DNA from: a virus
IMG/VR virus record: IMGVR_UViG_3300032223_003546
Span: 1-33,258 of that record
Direction: 5' to 3' (one strand)
DNA: 33,258 nucleotides
Part shown: positions 22,879 to 30,320 of the stretch, piece by piece
Numbering within the stretch: position 1 is the stretch's first letter
Layout of the letters: every line of letters begins with the position of its first letter
The notes under the pieces: generated by a model
The model's input: the letters and a program-made list of their open reading frames with translations, nothing else
What the model was told of the DNA's origin: nothing
Database searches by the model: none
Translations under genes and position numbers: made by a program

Positions 22879-23070
22879 ATGTCCAATCCGAATAAAATCA
22901 ACAGAAAAGATTTACGCCGCTTGAGCCACTTGGCTGGGTTCGCTGGCGTTTCGGATTTGTGCCGTTCCATCGGCATCACGCGCAACACGGCTTACGAGGC
23001 CGTGACGGTGCCAGCCAAATATCCGAAGGCGTTCCCGAAAATCATCAAAGCTCTCAATGGACAAAACTAA
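22879..23070 (+). CDS. Cro-like small DNA-binding protein
   Basis: A 63-aa protein from ATG 22879 (MSNPNKINRKDLRRLSHLAGFAGVSDLCRSIGITRNTAYEAVTVPAKYPKAFPKIIKAL). The segment SDLCRSIGITRNTAYEAV is a helix-turn-helix. The frame is open from 22828, but those codons would lie inside the promoter. It is the first gene of the rightward operon, opposite the repressor, so it probably acts as Cro does, turning down the repressor or limiting early transcription. Confidence 0.65.
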   Translation: MSNPNKINRKDLRRLSHLAGFAGVSDLCRSIGITRNTAYEAVTVPAKYPKAFPKIIKALNGQN

Positions 23071-23275
23071 CCCATCCGAATTTTTAGCGATGCACGCTAT
23101 CGCCACCATGCCTGATTCATTGGCAGCCCGCAAACGGTTGCTCGGGGCGATTACTGGTTCACTGCCGCGCAACAACGCCACCCGCCTCACGGCGCAGGCG
23201 ATTTTGCACACCATCAAACAACAAGAGGAATTGCAGGCGCAACTCGCGCTGACGTTTTTATCAATTTCAAAATGA
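23057..23275 (+). CDS. Small early protein, 72 aa
   Basis: Starts inside the end of the Cro-like gene (14-bp overlap) and ends with an ATGA overlap into the next gene. The sequence (MDKTNPSEFLAMHAIATMPDSLAARKRLLGAITGSLPRNNATRLTAQAILHTIKQQEELQ...) is helical and Ala/Leu-rich. No family is recognised. The tight coupling supports a real gene of the early operon. Confidence 0.55.
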   Translation: MDKTNPSEFLAMHAIATMPDSLAARKRLLGAITGSLPRNNATRLTAQAILHTIKQQEELQAQLALTFLSISK

Positions 23276-23886
23276 GTGAACAACTACCAATCAAACGGAA
23301 CGGCTCTGCCGCCAAATATGTCGAGCAGGGTATTCAGCAACATCAACAATTCATCGCGGCGTTTCGTAAGGCTAAAGAGCACGCGCTGAATGCCGGTTTC
23401 TTTTTTCTCTCTGCGCAGGAATGTGCCGAGCATGGCGATTTTGAAAGTGTGCTGTTGAAGTATGAAGACCAAATCAGCAGCCGGACGATCTATCGCTACA
23501 TCGATTTTGCCAAGGAAGTTTTAGAGTGGGCGCGTTTGGAATCCGGCAAGGATGCCACCGCCGAGCAACTGCTGGCCGCTGGCCGCTCGATGGTGCTGCA
23601 ATCGCCACGCGGTTATATCGCGCTCTGCCGCCAGCTCTCGTTGATGCGTAAGTTCGGCGAATACGATGAAGTGAAATACAAGACCAAGAAACTGCTGGGC
23701 GAATCCAAACAACTCGCCTTCTCGTTCGCGGAACTCTCGGCGCACATCAAAGTTTTCTCCACGGATTTCCGCCTGACCGAATTGCCCGAGGGCAAAGACG
23801 AAGCCACGGCGCTGGCGGAACTGGAAACGGAACTGGAAACCGCGCTCAACAACGTGCGCCAACGCAAAGCCACCATCGAAGTATGA
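23272..23886 (+). CDS. Early protein with DUF3102-like pattern, 204 aa
   Basis: Residues about 15-95 (YVEQGIQQHQQFIAAFRKAKEHALNAGFFFLSAQECAEHGDFESVLLKYEDQISSRTIYRYIDFAKEVLEWAR) follow the order 'helix with A..AL..G..L..A, HG.F..., (S)SRT..RY..FA' seen in phage DUF3102-type proteins. The C-terminus is a charged helix (ALAELETELETALNNVRQRK). It starts and ends with ATGA-type overlaps. Function unknown; such proteins often sit among early replication genes. Confidence 0.55.
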   Translation: MSEQLPIKRNGSAAKYVEQGIQQHQQFIAAFRKAKEHALNAGFFFLSAQECAEHGDFESVLLKYEDQISSRTIYRYIDFAKEVLEWARLESGKDATAEQLLAAGRSMVLQSPRGYIALCRQLSLMRKFGEYDEVKYKTKKLLGESKQLAFSFAELSAHIKVFSTDFRLTELPEGKDEATALAELETELETALNNVRQRKATIEV

Positions 23887-24125
23887 AACTCGTCACCCAC
23901 AAACAAGAAATCGAAATGCTCGGCGACTTGGTTTCGCCGCAACCGAAATTCTTTCTGCCGAATGTGGCGGGCAAACGCACCGTGACGGTGCATCGGCAAG
24001 AAGCGGTGGTGGTGGAACGGGTGGAAGCGCGCGGCGTGATTGTAGATCTGGCCACGCCGGTGGTGGGCGTGGAATTGCATAACGCCACGCATCGTTTGCC
24101 CATTTGTTTTTACGGCCTCAACTGA
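23883..24125 (+). CDS. Small early protein, 80 aa
   Basis: A beta-rich sequence (MKLVTHKQEIEMLGDLVSPQPKFFLPNVAGKRTVTVHRQEAVVVERVEARGVIVDLATPVVGVELHNATHRLPICFYGLN) that looks like a compact barrel. It overlaps the previous gene by 4 bp and precedes a winged-helix gene. No family is recognised. Confidence 0.55.
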   Translation: MKLVTHKQEIEMLGDLVSPQPKFFLPNVAGKRTVTVHRQEAVVVERVEARGVIVDLATPVVGVELHNATHRLPICFYGLN

Positions 24126-24132
24126 ACCAACT

Positions 24133-24417
24133 ATGAAAAACAACTCAACCAAATCCAAACGTAAAGTCGGGCGGCTCTCGGAAGATTCGCAGTGCGCGTT
24201 GATTCTCGGCGCGTTGCAATCGGCTCCGGGTCGCAAAATCGCCATGCCGGAACTGGTGCGCATCAGCGGCAGTTTCAACATCCACACGCGCGTCGATGAA
24301 CTGCGCCACGTCCACGGCTTTACCCAAATCCGCAATGAGACGGATAGCAGCGTGAAGCCGCATCGTTCGGTGTATTGGCTGCCGAAAAATCATTTCCGGA
24401 ATCCGGCGGCGAACTGA
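24133..24417 (+). CDS. Winged-helix early protein, 94 aa
   Basis: A basic N-terminus (MKNNSTKSKRKVGRLSED), then 'SQCALILGALQSAPGRKIAMPELVRISGSFNIHTRVDELRHVHGFTQIRNETDSS'. This is the pattern of small phage helix-turn-helix proteins in which 'NI.TRV.ELR..HG..I.N' is the recognition helix followed by the wing. Likely a regulator or replication accessory of the early operon. Confidence 0.65.
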   Translation: MKNNSTKSKRKVGRLSEDSQCALILGALQSAPGRKIAMPELVRISGSFNIHTRVDELRHVHGFTQIRNETDSSVKPHRSVYWLPKNHFRNPAAN

Positions 24418-24435
24418 TTACGCCACACCACGACC

Positions 24436-24576
24436 ATGAATTTACTGCCTAAACATAAACACGCGGACAATAGCGTGGAGCGCCTAGGGGCAGTTAACCA
24501 GTTGACCGAAGCGCTCGTTCCTTCGGACGGCCCACGCCCACCGCAATATTGTCAGCGTGGAAATTTTTGGGACTGA
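24436..24576 (+). CDS. Small ORF, 46 aa, upstream of the DnaA-like gene
   Basis: ATG 24436 to TGA 24574-24576, ending 2 bp before the next ATG. It begins MNLLPKHKHADNSVERLGAVN and ends QYCQRGNFWD. It fills the only gap in this part of the early operon. No family is recognised. It may be a small regulator or simply a leader. Confidence 0.4.
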   Translation: MNLLPKHKHADNSVERLGAVNQLTEALVPSDGPRPPQYCQRGNFWD

Positions 24577-24578
24577 CC

Positions 24579-25013
24579 ATGAGCAAAGACCAAACACCAA
24601 CGATTGATTGGGCTGAGGCCCGCCGGCTGGCCGCGCAGAGCGAGACGATGTGCAAGCTCATCCTCGCAGCGGTGAACGGCGCGGCCGCGCAGACCAGCGG
24701 CGGCACCAATCGCCTGGGCAAGCGGCAAGCGGCCAAGATTCCCGGCATGGTGGCGACGTGGTTTGGTTTTACCCGCAAGGATCTATTGACCGGTGGCCGC
24801 ACGGCGGAACTCGCCTGGGCGCGGCAAGTGGCGATGTATTTCTGCCGCGAACTCACGATCGCCACGATGGTGGATGTCGGAATCATTTTCGGCAAAGACC
24901 ACACGAATGTCGGCCACGCGGTGAACGTAGTCAACAACCGCATCGAAACGGAAGCGCGCACGGCGGAAGACATCATCGCCCTGCGCACCCACTTGTTACT
25001 CAAACTGAAATGA
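24579..25013 (+). CDS. Stand-alone DnaA domain-IV-like DNA-binding protein
   Basis: A 144-aa protein from ATG 24579 (a TTG at 24549 is less likely). Residues about 61-140 match DnaA domain IV: 'FGFTRKDLLTGGRTAELAWARQVAMYFCRELTIATMVDVGIIFGKDHTNVGHAV'. The line 'FG+DHT.V.HA' is the DnaA signature that contacts the DnaA box. There is no AAA+ domain, so it cannot be an initiator by itself. It could bind DnaA boxes to recruit or block host DnaA, or act as a regulator. It is coupled to the next gene by ATGA. Confidence 0.75.
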   Translation: MSKDQTPTIDWAEARRLAAQSETMCKLILAAVNGAAAQTSGGTNRLGKRQAAKIPGMVATWFGFTRKDLLTGGRTAELAWARQVAMYFCRELTIATMVDVGIIFGKDHTNVGHAVNVVNNRIETEARTAEDIIALRTHLLLKLK

Positions 25014-25639
25014 AACGCTACTTGAAATTGCGGGATGTTTTTCCCGCGCCGCCCGAGGTGGTGGATGTGGATTTCTACAAACACGAAATCGTGCAGGCGC
25101 GCACGTTCGACAAGCTGGCGGAAATCCGCGCGACGGTGATGGCGGATGAATCGCTGGGCGGCGATGAGAAGGATGCGCTCGACGCGGCCATCGCCGAACG
25201 CAAGGTCACGCTGAAAGGCATCAACAAAGCAAAACGGTTTTGGGAACGCAAAGTTGCCACTATGGCAATTTTGGCGCTTGGTTTCATTGGGTTTTCTGCG
25301 CGTGGCATGGACAATTTTGCCGCGCTCTCGCAAATCGAAACGGGCGACCGCGATATCGTGGGCGTCTCGGGCGATGTGAGCCGCTACCAGATCAGCCGCG
25401 CCGTATGGGCGCGCTACACCACGTTGCCGGTGAGCGCCGCCAAGAATCCGCTCACGGCTTTCAACGTGGCCAAAGCCATCATGCAAGACCGTTGCACGGC
25501 GTTTGAAAAGGCCAATCATCGCCCGCCCACGGCGGCGGAATTCTACATCTTGTGGCATCGGCCCGCGCAGTTGAACCACGCCACCCGCGCCACGCGGGAT
25601 TTGGCCAGCCGCTTCTCCAATTTGGTAGCCAGCAAATAA
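25010..25639 (+). CDS. Transglycosylase-like protein with an internal membrane segment
   Basis: A 209-aa protein from ATG 25010 (overlap with the DnaA-like stop). Residues 1-83 are a charged cytoplasmic-type helical region. Residues 85-99 (MAILALGFIGFSARG) are a weakly hydrophobic Gly/Ala/Ser segment. Residues about 101-190 (DNFAALSQIETGDRDIVGVSGDVSRYQISRAVWARYT...AAEFYILWHRPAQL) look like a lysozyme-type transglycosylase with Glu110 as the likely acid. Translation from Met85 (25262) would give an endolysin with a SAR-like signal. It may be the phage endolysin, though it sits among early genes. Catalytic fold moderately sure, topology inferred. Confidence 0.55.
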   Translation: MKRYLKLRDVFPAPPEVVDVDFYKHEIVQARTFDKLAEIRATVMADESLGGDEKDALDAAIAERKVTLKGINKAKRFWERKVATMAILALGFIGFSARGMDNFAALSQIETGDRDIVGVSGDVSRYQISRAVWARYTTLPVSAAKNPLTAFNVAKAIMQDRCTAFEKANHRPPTAAEFYILWHRPAQLNHATRATRDLASRFSNLVASK

Positions 25640-25640
25640 T

Positions 25641-25847
25641 ATGAACCAATCTTTCATCATCCTTTACGCGGGCGCGCCGATGAAGCTGCCGGAAATCCAG
25701 ATGTGCGAGCCGCGCGAAGCCACGGTGTTCGCCAACGAGGTGGATGCCTGGGCCGCCATCAAGAACCATTACATCACGGTGAAATATTGCCGCGTAGTGG
25801 ATCTCAATAAATACATCGAACAGGGACACAACCAATACGCATTCTGA
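25641..25847 (+). CDS. Small protein upstream of the transposase, 68 aa
   Basis: MNQSFIILYAGAPMKLPEIQMCEPREATVFANEVDAWAAIKNHYITVKYCRVVDLNKYIEQGHNQYAF. A small alpha/beta sequence with no recognised family. It starts 1 bp after the preceding stop and ends 2 bp before the transposase start, so it is translated with the transposase. Confidence 0.55.
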   Translation: MNQSFIILYAGAPMKLPEIQMCEPREATVFANEVDAWAAIKNHYITVKYCRVVDLNKYIEQGHNQYAF

Positions 25848-25849
25848 TT

Positions 25850-28027
25850 ATGGAAACTGTTGCCCCAGACTTTTTCAGCGCCAAGGACATCGCCCGCGCC
25901 ACCGGTGCCAGCAAGAAGACGGTGCAGCGCACAGCGCTGCGCGAAGGCTGGCCGGTGCGGCGCGATGGTAACAAAGACTTGTTCCAAGTTCCCGCGAACA
26001 TCGCCGCCATCATCATCGCCAAGCCGAGCGCGGATAAACGGTGCGAAGCCATCACAGTGCGTTTCGCCGACCTGACCGGCAACGATGCGCAGCGCGAAAA
26101 TGTGTTGCTGCGCGAGAAGGCCGTGAAGCTGGTGTCCGCCAATGCCGCGTTCGGCAAAGAGCGCGCGCTGGATCTGGTCATCGCGCACATGAATCAGGAG
26201 CATCCGCTGTTCAAGCTCGGCAACAAAATCACGTTGCGCCAGTGGATCACCAAATACGAACTGCACGGCATCGACGGTTTGGTGGAACAGAAACGCGGGC
26301 GCGTGGGCGTGAAACCGTTCGTGAACGATTTGACGGAAGAACAGATTTTGCAAGGCCGCGCCGCCGCCATCGAACACGGCAACGCCCGCCGCGGCGATGC
26401 CAAGGCGCAATTGAATATTGCCAGTGCGTTCCGCGACCTCGCGGGAATGCCCACCATCAACGGCAGCGCGCGCCGCTGGTTGCATGGCGGTTATGCTTCA
26501 AAATCTTATGTCCCGCCCTCGGTGCGCGATGCGCTCCGCACCCCTGAACTGGCCACCAAGCTAATCCAAATTGGCCCGAAAGCCATGAAGCTGGATGGGC
26601 CGTTCACGGAATGCACGTATGACAACGTGCCGGCGGGACATACTTTCACCGCCGACGATATGACGGCCAACGCCTACGTGTGGTGCGAATGGCCGAACGA
26701 TGAAGGCTTCCTGCTCATCCGCCCGCAGATTCTTGCCGTGTGCGATGTGGGCAGCCAGGCATGGTTGAACATTCGCGCCGTGATGCGCCCGAAAGGTCAA
26801 TACAACAAGGACGACGTGTGGGGACTCATCGGCGATACGCTCGACCAGTTCGGCCTCTACAAACAAGCGGTGCTGGAAGGCGGGACGTGGCAGAGCAGTC
26901 AGGTCATCGGCCAGAAAACGAATCTCGATGACGACACGCGCTTCGGCGGTTTGCGGTCGCTCGGCGTGAAGGTGATTCACACGCGCAGCCCACGCGGCAA
27001 GATCATCGAGCAGATGTTCAACGTGCTGCAACACGCGGCGGATAATGTGCCGGGCTTTTGCGGGCGCATGGAGATGAAAGATTGCCCCGAAGTGACCAAG
27101 AAGAACAAGGCGCTGGTCGATGCCGGCCACGCGCATCCGCGCCAGTTTTTCATGCACATCAGCCAATACACCGAGCACTTGAAGAAGGTGATGAATGAGC
27201 TAAACCACACGCGCAACGACGGCAAGGTGCTGCGCGGTGAAGCCCCGGCGGATAAATGGGCAGCCGACGCCCCGACCTTCGACGTCATGCCCGACCATGC
27301 GAAGTGGCTTTACCGTTCCGCGTATCGCGTGGTGGAAATCACCCGCAATGGCGTGCGCATCGGCGTGGGTTCCGGCCGCAACATGATTCACCACACCTGG
27401 TCGAATCCCGAAGCGTTGGAACAATGGCGCGGGCGCAAGGTCATCGTGTTCTGGAACGATTCAAATCCCGAAGCCGATGCGCTGATCTACTCCATCCGCA
27501 GCGGCAAGCAGGACAAGTTCATTGGCCGCGCCGAATATGTGAATCCGATTCCGCGCTTCGGTGCCAGCGATGAACAGGCCGAGAAGGAACTGCACCGCAA
27601 GAAACTTTCCACGCAGCTCGCCCGCACGCACGCGGCCAGCCTTGCACCCTATCTGCAACGCTCCACCAATACCCTTGCACCCGCGCCGGAACAGCTCGCC
27701 GTGGGCGAACGCATCCACGCCGCGCGCGTTCAAGCGGGCAAGCAAATCACGCAGCGCAAGAACGTCAAGCGCTTCACCGGCGACGCCGAGGCGTTGCTCG
27801 GCCATGCGCCGCGCGCGACGCAACCGGAAGATTTTCAGGCTGAATCCGATGAGCAGCAACCCTCGCCGCGCTGCGTGGTTTCGGAAAACGAAACTGCAGC
27901 ACGAATCGGGCACCCATCAGTCTCTGAGGAAAGCGCGAGCCGAGAGGCAGCCACGCCTGAAAACTTTGAAGTGAACCGCAACGAACAACACGAAACCGAA
28001 CTGACCACCGACGATTTGTTAGGCTGA
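25850..28027 (+). CDS. MuA-like transposase (DDE recombinase)
   Basis: A 725-aa protein, slightly longer than MuA (663). Residues about 8-50 are a MerR/Mu-type winged HTH (FSAKDIARATGASKKTVQRTALREGWPVRRDGNKDLF), which should bind the central control sites. About 80-215 would be the end-binding helices. The catalytic RNase H-like core is about 245-440: a first acid at D269/D270 (FTADDMTANAYVW), a second strand 'YKQAVLEGGTWQSS' (E343) and a third 'RGKIIEQMFN' (E387), lining up with MuA D269, D336 and E392. A beta-barrel follows (about 490-565), then a charged tail likely to contact the MuB-like ATPase. It catalyses integration and replicative transposition. Note Glu at the second acid. Confidence 0.8.
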   Translation: METVAPDFFSAKDIARATGASKKTVQRTALREGWPVRRDGNKDLFQVPANIAAIIIAKPSADKRCEAITVRFADLTGNDAQRENVLLREKAVKLVSANAAFGKERALDLVIAHMNQEHPLFKLGNKITLRQWITKYELHGIDGLVEQKRGRVGVKPFVNDLTEEQILQGRAAAIEHGNARRGDAKAQLNIASAFRDLAGMPTINGSARRWLHGGYASKSYVPPSVRDALRTPELATKLIQIGPKAMKLDGPFTECTYDNVPAGHTFTADDMTANAYVWCEWPNDEGFLLIRPQILAVCDVGSQAWLNIRAVMRPKGQYNKDDVWGLIGDTLDQFGLYKQAVLEGGTWQSSQVIGQKTNLDDDTRFGGLRSLGVKVIHTRSPRGKIIEQMFNVLQHAADNVPGFCGRMEMKDCPEVTKKNKALVDAGHAHPRQFFMHISQYTEHLKKVMNELNHTRNDGKVLRGEAPADKWAADAPTFDVMPDHAKWLYRSAYRVVEITRNGVRIGVGSGRNMIHHTWSNPEALEQWRGRKVIVFWNDSNPEADALIYSIRSGKQDKFIGRAEYVNPIPRFGASDEQAEKELHRKKLSTQLARTHAASLAPYLQRSTNTLAPAPEQLAVGERIHAARVQAGKQITQRKNVKRFTGDAEALLGHAPRATQPEDFQAESDEQQPSPRCVVSENETAARIGHPSVSEESASREAATPENFEVNRNEQHETELTTDDLLG

Positions 28028-28055
28028 AAAATTAACCATCAACACAAAAGGGACT

Positions 28056-29225
28056 ATGAGCACTACCACTGAAACACCAGATGCCGCTGTCGCGGCGATT
28101 CCGCAGAAAAATTCCGGCAATACCGTGCGCGCTTCGTGGCGCTATTCGCTGGATGATATTCGCCCGAATATCCAGACCTACAATGCCGATGCCAAGGCCG
28201 CGCTGATCTCCGCTTTCCTCTGGTGCATTGACCCGCGCCATCCGGTGAGCCAGGGCGATTTCGCCAAGCGCGTCGGCACCAGCGAAAACACGCTCTACAA
28301 GCTCTACATGGGCAAATACGAGCACCCCACCAGCAAGGAAAAGATGGGGCCGAGCACCGAGCTGGTGCGCAACATCAACAACTTTCTCGACCTCGAAAAA
28401 GAACGCTTCCAATCCGGCGAGACGCAACTGGTCATCACGCCCACGCTCAAGAAGATTGTCACGGCCTGCGAGCTGGCGCGCGAGAGCAACAGCATCGTGT
28501 TCATCGTCGGGCCGTCGCACGTGGGCAAGACGTGGGCGGCAGAACGGCATTACACGCCGAACAATAACCACGGCCGCACGGTTTATATCCGCTTGCAAGC
28601 CGCCAGCGGCCTCGGTGGCATGGTGCGCCGGATTGCCGAGCGCGTGGGCGTTTCGCCCAAGGGCAACACCGCCGACCTCGTGGCGAGCATCAAGCACGCG
28701 CTGAGTCAGGATATGCTCATCATCATTGATGAGGTTCACTTGCTGGCGCACACGTATCGCGCAGGCAGTTTTCATAACTGTATGGAAGTCATCCGCGAGA
28801 TTCACGATGAAACCCGCTGCGGCATGGTGCTGATGTTCACGCTGCTCGACCAGGTGAAAGCGGCCAGCCAAAAGGAATTGCAACAGCTCTGGCGGCGCGG
28901 CGTTCACAAAGTGATGTTGCCAGCCATGCCGAGCAAGGGCGACCTCGCGGCGATTCTGAACCACAACGGCCTCGATTTTCCTGACCGCGATTTCAAGGTG
29001 AGCATCACATTCAAGGACGGCAACAAGAAAGCGACCATCGAAGAATGTCCCTACGAAATCTTGCGCCAAGTTTCCAAGAACGAGGCGCTGCTCGCCATCA
29101 CCGAGCGCCTGCGCTACGCCCGCAAGCTGGCGAACAAGGCCGGTGAAAAGCTGGACTGGAAACATTTCGTGACCGCGCATCTGCTCATCGCCAAACAAAG
29201 TTCCCAAGAAGAAGACTGGGACTAA
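28056..29225 (+). CDS. MuB-like AAA+ ATPase (target selection)
   Basis: A 389-aa protein. Residues about 60-90 are an HTH (SQGDFAKRVGTSENTLYKLYMGKY), as in MuB's N-terminal domain. Walker A is GPSHVGKT (152-159), Walker B LIIIDE (221-226). Around 267-300, 'QLWRRGVHKVMLPAMPSKGDL' fits the sensor region. It is longer than MuB (312 aa). It binds target DNA with ATP, activates the transposase and gives target immunity. It directly follows the transposase, as in Mu and Tn7-like systems. Confidence 0.8.
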   Translation: MSTTTETPDAAVAAIPQKNSGNTVRASWRYSLDDIRPNIQTYNADAKAALISAFLWCIDPRHPVSQGDFAKRVGTSENTLYKLYMGKYEHPTSKEKMGPSTELVRNINNFLDLEKERFQSGETQLVITPTLKKIVTACELARESNSIVFIVGPSHVGKTWAAERHYTPNNNHGRTVYIRLQAASGLGGMVRRIAERVGVSPKGNTADLVASIKHALSQDMLIIIDEVHLLAHTYRAGSFHNCMEVIREIHDETRCGMVLMFTLLDQVKAASQKELQQLWRRGVHKVMLPAMPSKGDLAAILNHNGLDFPDRDFKVSITFKDGNKKATIEECPYEILRQVSKNEALLAITERLRYARKLANKAGEKLDWKHFVTAHLLIAKQSSQEEDWD

Positions 29226-29267
29226 GCAGCGTGACGCTGCACTCCACCATCAACTAATAAAAATATT

Positions 29268-29825
29268 ATGCCAAAATCAAATAAATCAGCGACCCATGTG
29301 CGCCTTGTAAAAGCTGTTAATGGTTTAATGGGAATCGTCGAAGGTGTTCAGAATGTTCGGTGGTCATATCAAGGCCGCCGACTCGTTGACACAAAAGAAT
29401 GGTGCGAACTCTATTGCGCGTGGCGCGAACTGCGGCGCAAAGAAGATTTGGCCTGGATGAAAAAAACCAAGCCTGCTTTGTTTCGTGAAATTAAACGAAT
29501 TGTTCGCGGTTCAAAAACACAACTCATCACTCTAACCCTCGCAGTTCTGGCTCTGGCTGGCTGCGCGACTGAACCGAAAAACACCTGCGTGTTGTTGAAG
29601 TTTCAACACACCCCCTCGCGCACGGTCATTGAAACGCTGGCGCAAACCCAGCCGGCCAGCGACCGCCAAGCCATCCTCGCATGGTTCCAAGTGCAGAATG
29701 AAACCGGTTTTATCCTGCGCGGCGACCATACCAACGCCATCGCCGCCGCTATTGCCGATGGCGCGACGGCCACGGTGATTCATCAAGGCGGCAGTTCCAT
29801 GCTGGTGAGCTACGGCAAACGCTGA
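29268..29825 (+). CDS. ORF with an internal lipoprotein signal
   Basis: A 185-aa frame. Residues 1-63 are soluble and basic (HVRLVKAVNGLMGIVEGVQNVRWSYQGRRLVDTKEWCELYCAWREL...). From Met64 (29457) the sequence reads as a lipoprotein signal: MKKTKPALFREIKRIVRGSKTQ, then LITLTLAVLALAGC. The mature part (CATEPKNTCVLLKFQHTPSRTVIETLAQTQPAS...) is small and may be an outer-membrane lipoprotein. Either two genes are fused in frame, or the smaller protein starts at 29457. Codon and base use of the first part is more AT-rich than neighbours. No family is recognised. Confidence 0.5.
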   Translation: MPKSNKSATHVRLVKAVNGLMGIVEGVQNVRWSYQGRRLVDTKEWCELYCAWRELRRKEDLAWMKKTKPALFREIKRIVRGSKTQLITLTLAVLALAGCATEPKNTCVLLKFQHTPSRTVIETLAQTQPASDRQAILAWFQVQNETGFILRGDHTNAIAAAIADGATATVIHQGGSSMLVSYGKR

Positions 29826-29852
29826 TTTTAACCAAAACCAAAAACTAAACAC

Positions 29853-30185
29853 ATGAAAACGAAAGAACAATTGACGGAAGATGTCGGGCTGGTGCGCGAC
29901 ATCGAAGCGTGGTGCAGCGCGTTCTGCGCCAATGATAACGAACGTAATTTCCGCGATGCCCTGTTCCGCAAGGCGTATGCGGAATTGCCCAAGCTGGAAA
30001 ACATCGCCCACGTGCGCCGCATCAATGAGGCGTTGTGCGGCATGGATTTTCCCAGCGCCACGGCGCTCGGCTTGCGCGAAGGCGTGCTGAAACGCCTGGC
30101 GGAACATCACAAGCTGAAAGATTACCGCAACGTGAAGATGCCCAACATCACCGTGCCGCCGCAACCCGCCAGCAGCCGCAACTGA
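29853..30185 (+). CDS. Helical early protein, 110 aa
   Basis: MKTKEQLTEDVGLVRDIEAWCSAFCANDNERNFRDALFRKAYAELPKLENIAHVRRINEALCGMDFPS... This is a soluble helical sequence with two Cys near the start and a Pro-rich tail. It follows the lipoprotein gene by 27 bp after an A-rich leader. No family is recognised. Confidence 0.55.
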   Translation: MKTKEQLTEDVGLVRDIEAWCSAFCANDNERNFRDALFRKAYAELPKLENIAHVRRINEALCGMDFPSATALGLREGVLKRLAEHHKLKDYRNVKMPNITVPPQPASSRN

Positions 30186-30256
30186 TGAAGGCATTGGCCA
30201 CCATAAATTTCGGCGCCGAAATAGAACACGGCGTCGGAAACTCAAAAACCAGCAGG

Positions 30257-30293
30257 GCGCAATCATGCCGGATTTTCTGCCGGAAGGTTGCGC
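30257..30293. promoter_or_regulatory. Hairpin upstream of the tyrosine recombinase
   Basis: GCGCAA (30257-30262) pairs with TTGCGC (30288-30293), and CCGG with CCGG inside, around a loop of 8 bases with an internal bulge. It lies 27 bp before the recombinase start. It could be a regulatory hairpin or, given the IntI-like enzyme, a recombination site. It lacks a clean GTTRRRY core, so an integron site is not supported. The rest of 30186-30320 has a 44-codon frame of doubtful value. Confidence 0.3.
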
Positions 30294-30320
30294 TCTGCAC
30301 TGCCTCGAACCATTGATTCT

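Noticed and set aside
24494-25660. 388-codon open frame on the minus strand
   Set aside because: Antisense to the DnaA-like and transglycosylase-like genes, which have recognisable motifs and ATGA coupling.
28032-29207. 391-codon open frame on the minus strand
   Set aside because: Antisense to the MuB-like ATPase, which has Walker motifs.
30257-30293. attC/attI-like integron site beside the IntI-like gene
   Set aside because: The hairpin lacks proper RYYYAAC and GTTRRRY cores.
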